From: Alphaproteobacteria bacterium | GTDB lineage: Bacteria; Pseudomonadota; Alphaproteobacteria; Puniceispirillales; Puniceispirillaceae | DNA: 64,000 nt | NCBI GenBank assembly: GCA_016780775.1 | Contig: JADHLI010000011.1 | Coordinates: 1 to 64,000, forward strand | Direction of reading: 5' to 3' | Shown here: piece by piece, positions 1-9,205 of the stretch | Position numbering within the stretch: the stretch's first letter is position 1 | Layout: each line of letters begins with the position of its first letter | The notes under the pieces: model-generated | Told to the model about the DNA's origin: nothing | The model's database searches: none | The model's input: the letters and a program-made list of their open reading frames with translations, nothing else | Position numbers and translations under genes: made by a program

Positions 1-380
<380 letters not shown>

Positions 381-457
381 TAGATTGACCTGAATGCTGG
401 TTAAAACCAGCTTTCGGTTAGGTGCCTACCTTAAGTTTTAAAATCCATGAGCTAAGC

Positions 458-479
458 GAAATTGAATAAATTCAATTTC
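458..479. repeat. Inverted repeat in the rRNA leader
   Basis: Two perfect 10-base arms (GAAATTGAAT and ATTCAATTTC) flank a 2-base centre, so the leader RNA could form an A/U-rich hairpin just upstream of mature 16S. It may take part in leader folding or processing, but that is inference. Confidence 0.5.
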
Positions 480-682
480 AATAGTGATTCATTTCAGGTC
501 TTCGTTAAGGCGGACTGTTTTTACACAAGACGATATCAATGACATCGCCGCCCACGAATCCCTTTCATAACAGACTAACAATTTCAAACAGCGCTTCCGA
601 CATGGTTGCAGAACATCCCAAGAGATATAAAGCGTTGATTATGTCGGACAATCTCGCCCGCTGAAGAGTGGCGAGTTTGGGG

Positions 683-711
683 GTTATATGCTGGCTTTCA
701 CCCAGTGTCAA
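683..711 (-). promoter_or_regulatory. rRNA operon promoter (sigma-70 type) with AT-rich upstream element
   Basis: On the reverse strand a perfect TTGACA (706-711) is followed after exactly 17 nt by TATAAC (683-688). Just upstream (about 715-760) the DNA is A/T-tract rich, as in rRNA UP elements. Downstream of the -10 the sequence is C-rich, a discriminator type linked to stringent control. The predicted start near 676 gives a leader of about 300 nt before 16S. Assignment rests on motif quality and position. Confidence 0.75.
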
Positions 712-813
712 ACCCAAAAATGAAAAAAATGTGATTTTTTTCTAATTTACCATCTTTTCAGTTGAAACCAACAATTTGGCTCGCCGAAAGGATATTAAAT
801 TACACCTATATAT

Positions 814-835
814 ACACACAGAATATTCTGTGTGT
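814..835. promoter_or_regulatory. Perfect 22-bp palindrome, candidate operator
   Basis: The half-site ACACACAGAAT is followed directly by its exact reverse complement, with no spacer. It lies in a gene-free region about 100 bp upstream of the rRNA promoter and about 340 bp before the M23 peptidase gene. A symmetrical site of this length is what a dimeric repressor would bind. The cognate protein is unknown, and a chance or structural palindrome is possible. Confidence 0.4.
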
Positions 836-1175
836 CTTTCCGCTCGAAGCGCTGATTAAACAGCTTCTTCTTTTGGACTGTTTTTACCGCCTTGCCAGAA
901 AAGCATGGATATAAAAACCAGGTGATTCACACAATCTTCATTTTGCATTTTGCTTTTTATAGAAACCAACGCCTAAATCAGCGTCCACATCAGCAAAAAT
1001 GCCAAACCCGCAATAAGCGGATTGCCCAAACCCGTCCAACACAGTATTAGAGAATGCAAAAAACCCCTATAGCGTCCTGCACAAGCTGGATAGAAACTAT
1101 AGCAATTTTCTGTGGGTAATGCCAGTGAATGACCAATTTTGGTGCGGTTTATGCATATCAAAAAAAGTTTGACGC

Positions 1176-2942
1176 ATGAATCGAAGGTTAGTAATGATGT
1201 GGTTAGGTTACGAGTCGCAAAGCCGTAGGGATAAAAAAAGTCAAGAAATGCAAGGCGCTTTCAATATAAAGTTCAATTCGTTTCTAAGCTATTTGCCTAA
1301 AGCTAATTTAGGTAATGCGAAAGAATCAGTTCAGAACCCCCAAATGACATCTGCTGGCACCATGCGCCATATTTTTGATAAGCGAATCAGCGCTGGCCGC
1401 TCTTTAGCTATGCTTCTTTTGGGTGGCGCCACTATTTTTTCCGCCCCTTTTATCACCACTGCTAGCCACGCTGCCAATAGCGCGAGTGTGAAGATAGAAG
1501 CATCTGCGCCTGCCACTTTGGTAGATAAAGCTACTTCTGCAATAGCGTCTATTGTTCCTATGCATATGGTTGTTGATGCGTTTGATGGCAATGATGGGCG
1601 TCTCATCCTGCCTCGCTCGCGCCCAGATTATGCCTCAACTCTTGACGGTATAGCTGTGCGAATCAAAGGGCCAGCTAAACGCCCAAGCATGGAAGATATG
1701 TTGCCAGCCGCTACTGCTGACATCAAACAGATGGTTTTGCGCGAAGCAGGCAAACGCACTAGCCAGATATTTGATCTGACTCTCTCTAGTGGTGAAACGC
1801 TAGCCAAAATCCTTAAAAGAGCAAAATTTAGCAATCAGGATATCGCTTCGGTTTCACAGGCGCTATCAGGTAAGGTGGATTTGCGGCGCCTGCAAATTGG
1901 CACCCGCTTTACCGCCGCACTAGATATTGAGGGTCAGCCTATTGCATTGCAGCTGCACCTGCCTCGTGATGCCCAGAAAAACGGCGCATTCAAAAATATA
2001 TATTTAGACCATTATGTGATTCGTCATGATGATCATGCTGATGCAGAGATTAAAGGCTGGCAGTCACTTCGGGCTATCCGCCCAGTTGAATTACGCTCAG
2101 TGCATGCAGGCAATGAAATCAGCCTGTCATTATATGAAGCTGCCCAGCAGGTGCGCATACCCCTAAAGGTGCTAGATGAGTTCGTGCGCGTGATGAGCTT
2201 TTCGGTGGATTTTCAGCGCGAAGTGCAAACCGGCGATCAATTCGAACTGGTTTATGACACCGCGATGGATAAACTAACAGGCAAAATACTATCTACAGAT
2301 AGCCTGCAATATGCAGGAATAGTGCTATCTGGCAAGAAGATGGGGTTCTATCGTTTCGTGCATCCAAATGGCCGGGAAGGCTGGTATGATCGCAATGGCG
2401 AATCGGCGGTGCGGACGTTAATGCGAACACCTGTTAATGGCGCACGGATAAGTTCTGGCTTTGGTATGCGTCGGCACCCCACAACAGGCTATAATGCTAT
2501 GCATCGCGGCCTTGATTTTGCGGTGCCAACCGGCACCCCTATACTGGCAGCTGGCACTGGCCACATTGAATATGTTGGCTGGAACGGCAATTATGGCCGC
2601 TATATCCGCATCCGCCATAACGCCACCTATAAAACAGCCTATGCGCATCTCTCGCGCTTTGCAGGCGGCATGCGCAATAGGCGCGAGGTTCAGCAGGGCG
2701 AAGTGATTGGCTATGTTGGCTCTACTGGCCGGTCAACAGGCCCGCATCTGCATTACGAAATTCTAGTGAATAACCGCCGGCTAAACCCATTGACTGTCAA
2801 ACTGCCTACCGGCGATGCTGTGCCTGCAGAGCTGATGCCAGCCTTCAAAACACAGGTAGAGCGCGTTGAAGCCAAAATGCGGAATAGCGTCACCCCTCTT
2901 TATGCTGGTATTAGTTTGCAACAGGCGCTTCTGTCGCGCTAA
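1176..2942 (+). CDS. M23 family murein DD-endopeptidase (MepM-like)
   Basis: This periplasmic or membrane-anchored peptidase probably cleaves peptidoglycan cross-links during cell-wall growth. The C-terminal third is a clear LytM/M23 domain: the zinc-site HxxxD is at about H442-D446 (HRGLD) and the second HxH is HLHYE near 524-526. Residues ~190-420 resemble the LysM/OapA-like and second N-terminal domains of MepM-type proteins. A hydrophobic, signal-like segment (SLAMLLLGGATIFSAP) sits at residues ~73-88, far from the first Met. The start is therefore uncertain: an ATG at 1194 has a good GAAGG site 7 nt upstream, and an ATG at 1362 would place the signal peptide at the N-terminus. No partner gene is adjacent. 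Confidence 0.88.
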   Translation: MNRRLVMMWLGYESQSRRDKKSQEMQGAFNIKFNSFLSYLPKANLGNAKESVQNPQMTSAGTMRHIFDKRISAGRSLAMLLLGGATIFSAPFITTASHAANSASVKIEASAPATLVDKATSAIASIVPMHMVVDAFDGNDGRLILPRSRPDYASTLDGIAVRIKGPAKRPSMEDMLPAATADIKQMVLREAGKRTSQIFDLTLSSGETLAKILKRAKFSNQDIASVSQALSGKVDLRRLQIGTRFTAALDIEGQPIALQLHLPRDAQKNGAFKNIYLDHYVIRHDDHADAEIKGWQSLRAIRPVELRSVHAGNEISLSLYEAAQQVRIPLKVLDEFVRVMSFSVDFQREVQTGDQFELVYDTAMDKLTGKILSTDSLQYAGIVLSGKKMGFYRFVHPNGREGWYDRNGESAVRTLMRTPVNGARISSGFGMRRHPTTGYNAMHRGLDFAVPTGTPILAAGTGHIEYVGWNGNYGRYIRIRHNATYKTAYAHLSRFAGGMRNRREVQQGEVIGYVGSTGRSTGPHLHYEILVNNRRLNPLTVKLPTGDAVPAELMPAFKTQVERVEAKMRNSVTPLYAGISLQQALLSR

Positions 2943-2977
2943 ATTTTCTAGCGTAATTAAAAAACCTGCAGGCTTTC

Positions 2978-3766
2978 ATGCACAAATCTATATCTGAAAC
3001 AGACCAGAATATGGTCTTACGTGAAATTTGGCGTTTTCCTGTGAAAGGTTTTGCAGGAGAGAGGCTAGAGGAGATTAACTGCATCGCAGATAGCCTGTTG
3101 CCGCATGACCGCGAATATGCACTAACCACAGGCCATCCAGCCACCCATGATAAGTTACCAGAAGGCTGGTTGCCTAAACGTCACTTTCTGCAACTCCTAA
3201 AAGAAGCCAGATTAGCTGGGCTTGAATTTCGTTTCGATGCCCTCCGCCAGACGCTTAGCCTGCATAATAAAGAGCAAAAGATTGCTATTGCTAGTGCGCC
3301 AGCTGATGACCGCGCGCCTCTCTCAGAAGCACTTTATCAGCTAATGCCAGATGCATTTACCAGCACACCTGTTTTATGCCGCCTAGATGCTGGCGGCTAT
3401 AGCGATACCCCTGCCCCATGGATAAGCCTTGGCGGCACCGCTACACTTGATGCCTTTGCCAAACTGACCAGAACAGACAGCGCTGCCAGCCGATTTCGTT
3501 TGAACTTGATTATTGAAACAAACACACCGTTCATAGAACAAAGCTGGGCTGGCCGTATATTGAAGATTGGCCATGTTGAATGTGAAGTGATTGAGCCTGT
3601 TGGGCGATGCGGGGCGATATCGGTTAATCCGCAAACGCATCACCGTGAGCGCGATTACCTACCAGAGATGGAACGCGCATGGGGACATACAGATTTAGGC
3701 ATGTTTGCGCGTATCTGTAATCACGGCGCACTCAAGACAGGCAAAGCTGTGTCCTTGAAAAAATAG
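2978..3766 (+). CDS. MOSC domain-containing protein (YcbX-like)
   Basis: The first ~60 residues match the MOSC N-terminal beta-barrel region (REIWRFPVKGFAGE), followed by a MOSC domain (~125-255) with the conserved GRCGAI cysteine motif near residue 208 and a downstream NPQT-R segment. MOSC proteins handle molybdenum-cofactor sulfur transfer or reduce N-hydroxylated compounds (YcbX, mARC); the substrate here cannot be told. Length of 262 aa is normal for single-domain YcbX-like proteins without the C-terminal ferredoxin. The stop codon lies inside the hairpin that appears to terminate the opposing DUF4167 operon. Confidence 0.88.
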   Translation: MHKSISETDQNMVLREIWRFPVKGFAGERLEEINCIADSLLPHDREYALTTGHPATHDKLPEGWLPKRHFLQLLKEARLAGLEFRFDALRQTLSLHNKEQKIAIASAPADDRAPLSEALYQLMPDAFTSTPVLCRLDAGGYSDTPAPWISLGGTATLDAFAKLTRTDSAASRFRLNLIIETNTPFIEQSWAGRILKIGHVECEVIEPVGRCGAISVNPQTHHRERDYLPEMERAWGHTDLGMFARICNHGALKTGKAVSLKK

Positions 3767-3782
3767 CGGCCTGTAGCCGCTA
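3757..3782 (-). terminator. Rho-independent terminator of the minus-strand lysC-to-DUF4167 gene run
   Basis: A 7-bp stem (TAGCGGC / GCCGCTA) with a 5-nt loop at 3764-3782 is followed, reading on the minus strand, by a run of six T. On the plus strand the tail is only weakly T-rich, so the minus direction is favoured. The plus-strand MOSC stop codon TAG is the first triplet of the stem. Confidence 0.65.
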
Positions 3783-3823
3783 GATTTCCAGTTAATATTT
3801 TACAGTTTTTTATATATCTGTAA

Positions 3824-4501
3824 CTAGGCGACCGCTTCTGATGCATCATCTGATGGCTCATCGGCCTCAGCGCTGTCTTCTTTAACCTCTTTTGGTTTTT
3901 TGCTGACCCGCGGTTTGCGTGGCCGGCCTGCAGCAACCATCTTTTTAACACCTGCAGCAGCTTCTTCGTCTGAAAGAGCCTCGCTTGTGCTTGCATCTGC
4001 ACGCTCATCAGCCTTCGTCTCTGGCGGCGTGTCACCTACTGCTTGAGAGGCATTTTCACTGGCATTCTCACTGGCATTCTCACTGGCATTCTCACTGGCA
4101 TTCTCGCCAGCATTTTCACTGGCATTTTCACTGGCATTTTCACTGGCATTTTCACTGGCATTTTCACTGGCACCATTTTGATCACGTCGCCGCGATTGCT
4201 GACGCTCATCATGGGCTTTACGCTGCTGTTCTGCAGTTTGCAGAATAGATTGGTGAATGCGATAATAATGATCTGCGAACTGGGTAAAAGCCTCAGCAGA
4301 TATACGCTCACCAGCTGCATTCGCATCATGTGCCAGAGCTGTATATTTTTCAAATAATTGCTGGGCGTTACCGCGCAATCGTCCTTCTGGACCATTTGAA
4401 TCAAACGTTGTGTTACGGTTAAAATTAACCTGATTATGCCCACCACTGCGGCGACCTCGCCCTCTGGCACGCTTGGAGTTTTGACCTTGATTATGTCTCA
4501 T
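3824..4501 (-). CDS. DUF4167 domain-containing protein
   Basis: The N-terminal ~80 residues match DUF4167, a family common in Alphaproteobacteria and usually found beside prmC-prfA as here: a very basic RGRGRR region, then FDSNGPEGRLRGNAQQ and a helical YTALAHDA/AEAFTQFADHY segment. Function is unknown; the basic, asparagine-rich start suggests nucleic-acid binding. After residue ~100 the protein is low complexity: ten 4-residue units of the SENA type (encoded by the 12-bp repeat at 4050-4169), then an acidic and lysine-rich tail. It ends the minus-strand run that starts with lysC. Confidence 0.85.
   Translation of the reverse strand: MRHNQGQNSKRARGRGRRSGGHNQVNFNRNTTFDSNGPEGRLRGNAQQLFEKYTALAHDANAAGERISAEAFTQFADHYYRIHQSILQTAEQQRKAHDERQQSRRRDQNGASENASENASENASENASENAGENASENASENASENASENASQAVGDTPPETKADERADASTSEALSDEEAAAGVKKMVAAGRPRKPRVSKKPKEVKEDSAEADEPSDDASEAVA
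4050..4169. repeat. 12-bp tandem repeat, ten copies, inside the DUF4167 gene
   Basis: The plus-strand unit is GCATTTTCACTG or GCATTCTCACTG, repeated ten times without interruption; one copy (4098-4109) reads GCATTCTCGCCA. Being a multiple of three it encodes a SENA-type tetrapeptide array, so copy-number change would keep the frame. The two sub-blocks (C variant first, T variant later) suggest two rounds of slippage expansion. Confidence 0.95.
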
Positions 4502-4642
4502 CGAGTATCCATATTCACAAATTCAACTTGTGCTGAAATTGTTTTGTCATTTTGATGGAAATCTGTAACCGTTGCGCAGTGCGTCAATCCGATTACCTTT
4601 CTTTGTTTGAACATGCCAGCGCTAATAGTGCAAGGAAAAACT

Positions 4643-5485
4643 TCACTTTTTTGCCAGAACAAGACATCTTTCAATGCCAGCAAGGTCTTCTGCAATACGA
4701 ACCAGCGCTAAACCAGCATCTTCAGCAATTTGGGCAACAGCCTGGCTCTGGCCAAAACCCACCTCCAAAAATGCCTGTCCATTTTTTGCAAGAATAGCGC
4801 CAAGTTGCGGGATTAACACACGGTAGGCAGATAACCCATCATTACCTGCAAACAATGCTAAATCAGGGTCATGGCAGCGCACTTCTGCAGAAAGGCTATC
4901 CTCTCCCTCACAGATATAAGGCGGGTTTGATAAAATGATATCGAACGGGCCTTGCACCCCCTCAGCCCAGCACCCCATTTGAAAATTAACGCGCCCAGCA
5001 TGGCCAAGCGCAGCCGCATTTGCCCGCGATTGTGCAACCGCTAAGGCTGCGGTATCTATACCCAAGCCATGTGCGTCTGGTAATTCGGATAACATCGCCA
5101 ATAACAAGCAGCCAGAACCACATCCCAAATCCAAAATCTTAACAGCTGAATTATGATGGTATTCATTTTGCGCAAATGCTAGCGCTGAGGCGACCAGCAC
5201 CTCACTATCTGGACGCGGGTCTAAGGTGGCAGCATTGAGATAGAAATCACAAGACCAAAACTCCCGCTTTCCCCGCATCCGGCTTATTGGCAAGCCAGCA
5301 TTGCGGGCATCTATCAGCTTAGCCAGTCTAGATTTTTGGGCATCTGTTAGTGATATTTGCTGGTGACTCATTACCGGGCTATCTTGCCCACAGGCCAGCC
5401 CAACTAACCAGCTAGCGTCAAGCCTGCTTGGCCTATTAAGGGATGCGCTCACCTCCCTGAGAAGCAAGCGGGCAGGCTTTGTCAT
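4643..5485 (-). CDS. prmC: Peptide chain release factor N5-glutamine methyltransferase
   Basis: PrmC methylates the glutamine of the GGQ motif in release factors, using S-adenosylmethionine. The N-terminal helical domain (~1-80) is followed by a Rossmann methyltransferase domain with motif I LDLGCGSGCL (near 119-128) and the diagnostic NPPY (SNPPYI, near 185-190) that binds the substrate glutamine. Length (280 aa) is standard. It starts 3 nt after the prfA stop codon, so the enzyme and its substrate are translationally coupled. Confidence 0.96.
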   Translation of the reverse strand: MTKPARLLLREVSASLNRPSRLDASWLVGLACGQDSPVMSHQQISLTDAQKSRLAKLIDARNAGLPISRMRGKREFWSCDFYLNAATLDPRPDSEVLVASALAFAQNEYHHNSAVKILDLGCGSGCLLLAMLSELPDAHGLGIDTAALAVAQSRANAAALGHAGRVNFQMGCWAEGVQGPFDIILSNPPYICEGEDSLSAEVRCHDPDLALFAGNDGLSAYRVLIPQLGAILAKNGQAFLEVGFGQSQAVAQIAEDAGLALVRIAEDLAGIERCLVLAKK

Positions 5486-5488
5486 CGC

Positions 5489-6571
5489 CTATTCCTCACT
5501 ATCTCCAGCTGCAAGACGCGCAGCTTGATCTTCAGAGGCAAGGGCTTCCACCACCTCATCCAGCGCTTCGCCATTTAATATCTTGTCCAACTTGTACAAG
5601 GTCAGGTTGATACGGTGATCAGTAACCCTTCCTTGCGGGAAATTATAGGTGCGAATCCGCTCTGAGCGATCACCAGACCCAACCTGCCCTTTTCTGGACG
5701 CTGCCCGTTCTGCTTGTTGGCGCGCACGCTCAGCATCATATAATCTAGCACGCAAAATCTTCATCGCTTTGGCACGATTTTTATGTTGGGATTTCTCATC
5801 CTGCTGGCTGACCATAATCCCAGTAGGCAAATGCGTAATCCGCACCGCAGAATCAGTAGTGTTGACAGACTGACCGCCGGGTCCAGAGGCACGAAACACA
5901 TCCACGCGCAGATCACTCTCATTAATGTCGATATCAACATCCTGAGCTTCGGGCAGCACTGCCACTGTGGCAGCAGAAGTATGTATACGACCACCAGCTT
6001 CTGTTACTGGAACCCGCTGGACACGATGCACCCCAGACTCATATTTCAGCCGGGCAAATACATCTTGACCAGAGATATTTGCGGTTGCTTCTTTATAGCC
6101 GCCAATGCCGGTTTCAGAAATTTCCATTACCTCGAAACGCCAACCCTGCTGAGCGGCAAAACGCTGATACATGGCAAATAGGTCTGAGGCAAAAAGGGCT
6201 GCTTCATCGCCTCCTGTCCCAGCCCGCACTTCTAAAATTGCGTTCCGCGAGTCATCACTATCTTTGGGCAATAATAGCAGTTTCAGCGCATGTTCTGCTT
6301 CTTCTTGCTTTTCGCTTAGCTCTTCAATTTCTGTATTTGCCATTTCAGCAAGTTCTGCATCAGCTTCCTCATCAGCAAGTATCTGCCTTGCTTGCTCTAG
6401 ATTATCTAGTAATTCATTTAGATAGTGCGCTTGCTCAGCAATAGGCCTAATCTCAGCAAGCTCACGCGATAATTTTGTTAGCTCATCTGTTTCGATCTGC
6501 CCAGAAGAAAGCCTCTGTTCAATTTCATCGCGCCGCGAAAGCACTTTATTTATATTGGCAGCAATACTCAT
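5489..6571 (-). CDS. prfA: Peptide chain release factor 1
   Basis: RF1 recognises UAA and UAG stop codons and triggers release of the finished protein. The GGQ motif lies in [12 protein letters not shown] at about residue 230, the target of PrmC encoded immediately downstream. The N-terminal coiled-coil region and the [19 protein letters not shown] segment near 290-310 are family hallmarks. The 360-residue length is typical. It sits 27 nt downstream of hisS, in the same operon-like run. Confidence 0.97.
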   Translation of the reverse strand: MSIAANINKVLSRRDEIEQRLSSGQIETDELTKLSRELAEIRPIAEQAHYLNELLDNLEQARQILADEEADAELAEMANTEIEELSEKQEEAEHALKLLLLPKDSDDSRNAILEVRAGTGGDEAALFASDLFAMYQRFAAQQGWRFEVMEISETGIGGYKEATANISGQDVFARLKYESGVHRVQRVPVTEAGGRIHTSAATVAVLPEAQDVDIDINESDLRVDVFRASGPGGQSVNTTDSAVRITHLPTGIMVSQQDEKSQHKNRAKAMKILRARLYDAERARQQAERAASRKGQVGSGDRSERIRTYNFPQGRVTDHRINLTLYKLDKILNGEALDEVVEALASEDQAARLAAGDSEE

Positions 6572-6598
6572 ATCTTGGCCAAAACCCTTCTTTTAGAA

Positions 6599-7849
6599 TT
6601 ATCGTGACAGCACATTTTCTAGCCAGCTAGCTAGTGCAGATATTTTGACCTCAGTTTGCACACCATCTTGCATATTACGCACGCTAACTGACCCTCTCCC
6701 TAACTCATCATCTCCGGCTATAATGGCAAATCTTGCCTCCAGCTTGCTTGCAGCCTTCATCTTTTTACCCATATTTCCGGTGTATAAATTCACCGCACTA
6801 AAGCCCGTATCACGCAGCGAACACCCAAGCGCAAAGAGGTCTGCCTCTGCTGTTTTTTCTGCAGCGAGTAGAGCCAGATCTGGGCGCTGGCCGGGCATAT
6901 CCTCGCCAAGCAAGGCTAGCCGCTCAACACCAGCAGCAAAACCAACCCCGGCTAGGGGGGGACCGCCTAGGGTTTGCGATAAACCATCATAGCGACCGCC
7001 CCCTAGTACCGTGCCCTGTGCGCCCAGCTGATCAGTGATAAACTCAAATGCTGTATGGCTATAATAATCAAGTCCCCTGACCAAAAACGGGTCTTCCACC
7101 CATGCAATTGACGCCGCATCAAGGGCTTGTTTAACCGCATCAAAATGCGCCTCTGCTTCGCTGGTTAGATGTGTTTTCAGCCGCGGAGCATCTTGCAAGA
7201 TTTCTTTATCTGTCTCAGATTTGGAATCAAGTATACGCAAAGGGTTCGTATCTAAACGGCGCTGGCTATCTTCTGATAACGACTTTCGATATCCCTCAAG
7301 ATAGCGGATAAGGACAGCACGATAGCTATCCCGGCTCTCACTATCGCCAAGTGTGTTTAGATGCAGGCTTGTCCGCTCCAACACGCCAAGCGATTTCAGG
7401 ATATGCACACCACAGGCAATAATCTCTGCATCGCCAAGCGCGCCTGCTTGGCCTATCAGCTCGCACCCTATTTGGTGAAATTGGCGCATTCGGCCTTTTT
7501 GCGGACGCTCATATCTAAACATGGGTCCGGCATAAAACCAGCGTTGCGGCAAGGTTTGTGTGAGCCCGTTCGATATAATAGCCCGCATAGCAGATGCAGT
7601 ACCTTCGGGGCGCAAGGTAAGGCCGGTACCACCCCTATCTTCAAAGCTGTAAGTTTCTTTGGCAACGACATCAGAGCTTGCGCCAAGTGGGCGACTAAAC
7701 ACATCTGTAAACTCAAAAATTGGCGTGGCTATTTCGGCATAGCCAAACTGAGCCGCACCTTGTTTGGCGCTATCTATGACATGATTATGTCTGGCCTTTT
7801 CGGCGGGAAGCAAATCGCTGGTGCCGCGAACTGGCTGAATGGTCTCCAT
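6599..7849 (-). CDS. hisS: Histidyl-tRNA synthetase
   Basis: This class II synthetase charges tRNA-His. Visible landmarks are the N-terminal QPVRGTSDLLP, motif 2 in FRYERPQKGRMRQFHQIG, the histidine-specific LVRGLDYYSHTAFEF (about residue 260), and GGGRYDGL. A C-terminal anticodon-binding domain follows from about 330. I chose the ATG at 7849, which has an AGGA sequence about 9 nt upstream; an in-frame GTG at 7855 would add two residues. It lies between ispG and prfA with short gaps. Confidence 0.95.
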   Translation of the reverse strand: METIQPVRGTSDLLPAEKARHNHVIDSAKQGAAQFGYAEIATPIFEFTDVFSRPLGASSDVVAKETYSFEDRGGTGLTLRPEGTASAMRAIISNGLTQTLPQRWFYAGPMFRYERPQKGRMRQFHQIGCELIGQAGALGDAEIIACGVHILKSLGVLERTSLHLNTLGDSESRDSYRAVLIRYLEGYRKSLSEDSQRRLDTNPLRILDSKSETDKEILQDAPRLKTHLTSEAEAHFDAVKQALDAASIAWVEDPFLVRGLDYYSHTAFEFITDQLGAQGTVLGGGRYDGLSQTLGGPPLAGVGFAAGVERLALLGEDMPGQRPDLALLAAEKTAEADLFALGCSLRDTGFSAVNLYTGNMGKKMKAASKLEARFAIIAGDDELGRGSVSVRNMQDGVQTEVKISALASWLENVLSR

Positions 7850-7905
7850 CGTCACTATTCCTGAAATCAGAAGTTTGCAGCTACTGCGTGCTAGAAATTT
7901 TTAAT

Positions 7906-9024
7906 TTATACCGCCAAATCTTCTGGCTGCATATTATCTACATGCTCTTCTACCAGACGCACCACATGCTCGACAATATCCTCATTCGTCAAGCGATGAT
8001 GCGCTAGCCCAGATATATATACCTGATGATTATCCTTACCGCCGCCAGTAATGCCAATATCTGTTTCGCGTGCCTCGCCAGGCCCATTAACCACACAGCC
8101 AATTATTGAAACCGTCAGGGGCTTGTTGATATGCTCCAACCGTTCTTCAATTTCCTGTACAGTCGCAATCACATCAAACTGTTGGCGCGCACAAGAAGGG
8201 CAAGAAATAACAGTTACACCGCGACGCCTTAGCCCCAACGACTTTAGCATCTCATAAGCAACACGCACCTCTTCAGCTGGGTCAGCAGATAGCGAAACAC
8301 GGATAGTATCGCCAATACCGGCCCAAAGAAGGTTGCCAAGCCCGATAGCTGATTTCACCGTTCCAGCACGTAGCCCTCCAGCCTCGGTAATACCTATATG
8401 CAAGGGGCAATCAATAGCTTCGGATAGTTGCTGATAAGCGGCAACAGCTAAAAACACGTCTGAAGCCTTTACCGAGATTTTAAATTCATGGAAGTCTAAA
8501 TCTTGCAAATGACGAGCATGTTCTAAAGCTGATTCCACCAACGCTTCTGGGCAAGGCTCAGCATATTTCTCAAGTAAATGCTTTTCCAAGGAGCCGCCAT
8601 TTACCCCAATGCGCATAGAACAGCCATTATCCCGTGCCGCGCGCACAACCTCAGCTACCCGCTCTTGATTGCCAATATTACCAGGATTGATCCGCAAACA
8701 GGCTGCACCTGCATCCGCAGCTTCCAATGCGCGCCGATAATGAAAATGAATGTCTGCAACAATCGGCACAGGACTAAATTTACAGATTTCTTTTAACGCA
8801 GCAGAGCTATCTTCATCAGGGCAAGACACCCGCACGATATCCGCGCCAGCCTGAGCCGCGCTTTCGATTTGTGCCAATGTTGCCTTAATATCTGTGGTTA
8901 GCGTGTTGGTCATAGTTTGCACTGAAATGGGTGCATCGCCGCCAACCGGCACAGAACCTACATAGATCTTCCGGCATTTACGTCTGCCTATCTGCCGGTA
9001 GGGTCTTAATGCCTGCGCATTCAT
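7906..9024 (-). CDS. ispG: 4-hydroxy-3-methylbut-2-enyl diphosphate synthase
   Basis: IspG (GcpE) is the iron-sulfur enzyme that converts MEcPP to HMBPP in the MEP isoprenoid pathway. The protein has the TIM-barrel start [24 protein letters not shown], and cluster ligands in the C-terminal domain: CPSC (near 269-272) and [10 protein letters not shown] (near 310). Length of 372 aa matches the common bacterial form. It is 50 nt upstream of hisS and downstream of the rodZ-like gene, an order also common in Proteobacteria. Confidence 0.97.
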   Translation of the reverse strand: MNAQALRPYRQIGRRKCRKIYVGSVPVGGDAPISVQTMTNTLTTDIKATLAQIESAAQAGADIVRVSCPDEDSSAALKEICKFSPVPIVADIHFHYRRALEAADAGAACLRINPGNIGNQERVAEVVRAARDNGCSMRIGVNGGSLEKHLLEKYAEPCPEALVESALEHARHLQDLDFHEFKISVKASDVFLAVAAYQQLSEAIDCPLHIGITEAGGLRAGTVKSAIGLGNLLWAGIGDTIRVSLSADPAEEVRVAYEMLKSLGLRRRGVTVISCPSCARQQFDVIATVQEIEERLEHINKPLTVSIIGCVVNGPGEARETDIGITGGGKDNHQVYISGLAHHRLTNEDIVEHVVRLVEEHVDNMQPEDLAV

Positions 9025-9205
9025 TACCGCTTTCCTTCTTCAGCCTTGAAACCTGAACATATATAGTTCGGTTTTAATCGCTTCATCGTGTTTTGACCAG
9101 AGCCGTTGCATCAAACCTGGCTTATTCCGCCAATGAAATAAATAAAAATAGCTGGTTTTGCTCAGTATTTGACAGGAGGGCTAAGTTTGCCCTGAAGATA
9201 TCACT

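Larger units (their letters stand above)
381..1175. other. Gene-poor region between 16S rRNA and the M23 peptidase gene
   Basis: This stretch of about 800 bp holds the rRNA leader (381-676), the rRNA promoter and its AT-rich upstream element, and the palindrome at 814-835. From about 840 to 1175 I see no convincing coding sequence. A 62-codon reverse frame at 973-1161 has no recognisable family and no good ribosome binding site. A possible TTGACG-17-TAATGA promoter lies at about 1169-1197 in the plus direction, which would imply a start for the peptidase later than 1194. Confidence 0.6.

Noticed and set aside
973-1161. 62-codon reverse frame upstream of the M23 gene
   Set aside because: No family resemblance, no clear ribosome site, and located in a probable regulatory region.
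4050-4169. CRISPR-like array
   Set aside because: The 12-bp units are contiguous with no spacers and encode a tetrapeptide repeat inside a gene.
3985-4357. Alternative-frame proteins rich in HWHS or TGIF repeats opposite the DUF4167 gene
   Set aside because: They come from the 12-bp repeat being open in all frames; no ribosome site and the DUF4167 frame is clearly the coding one.
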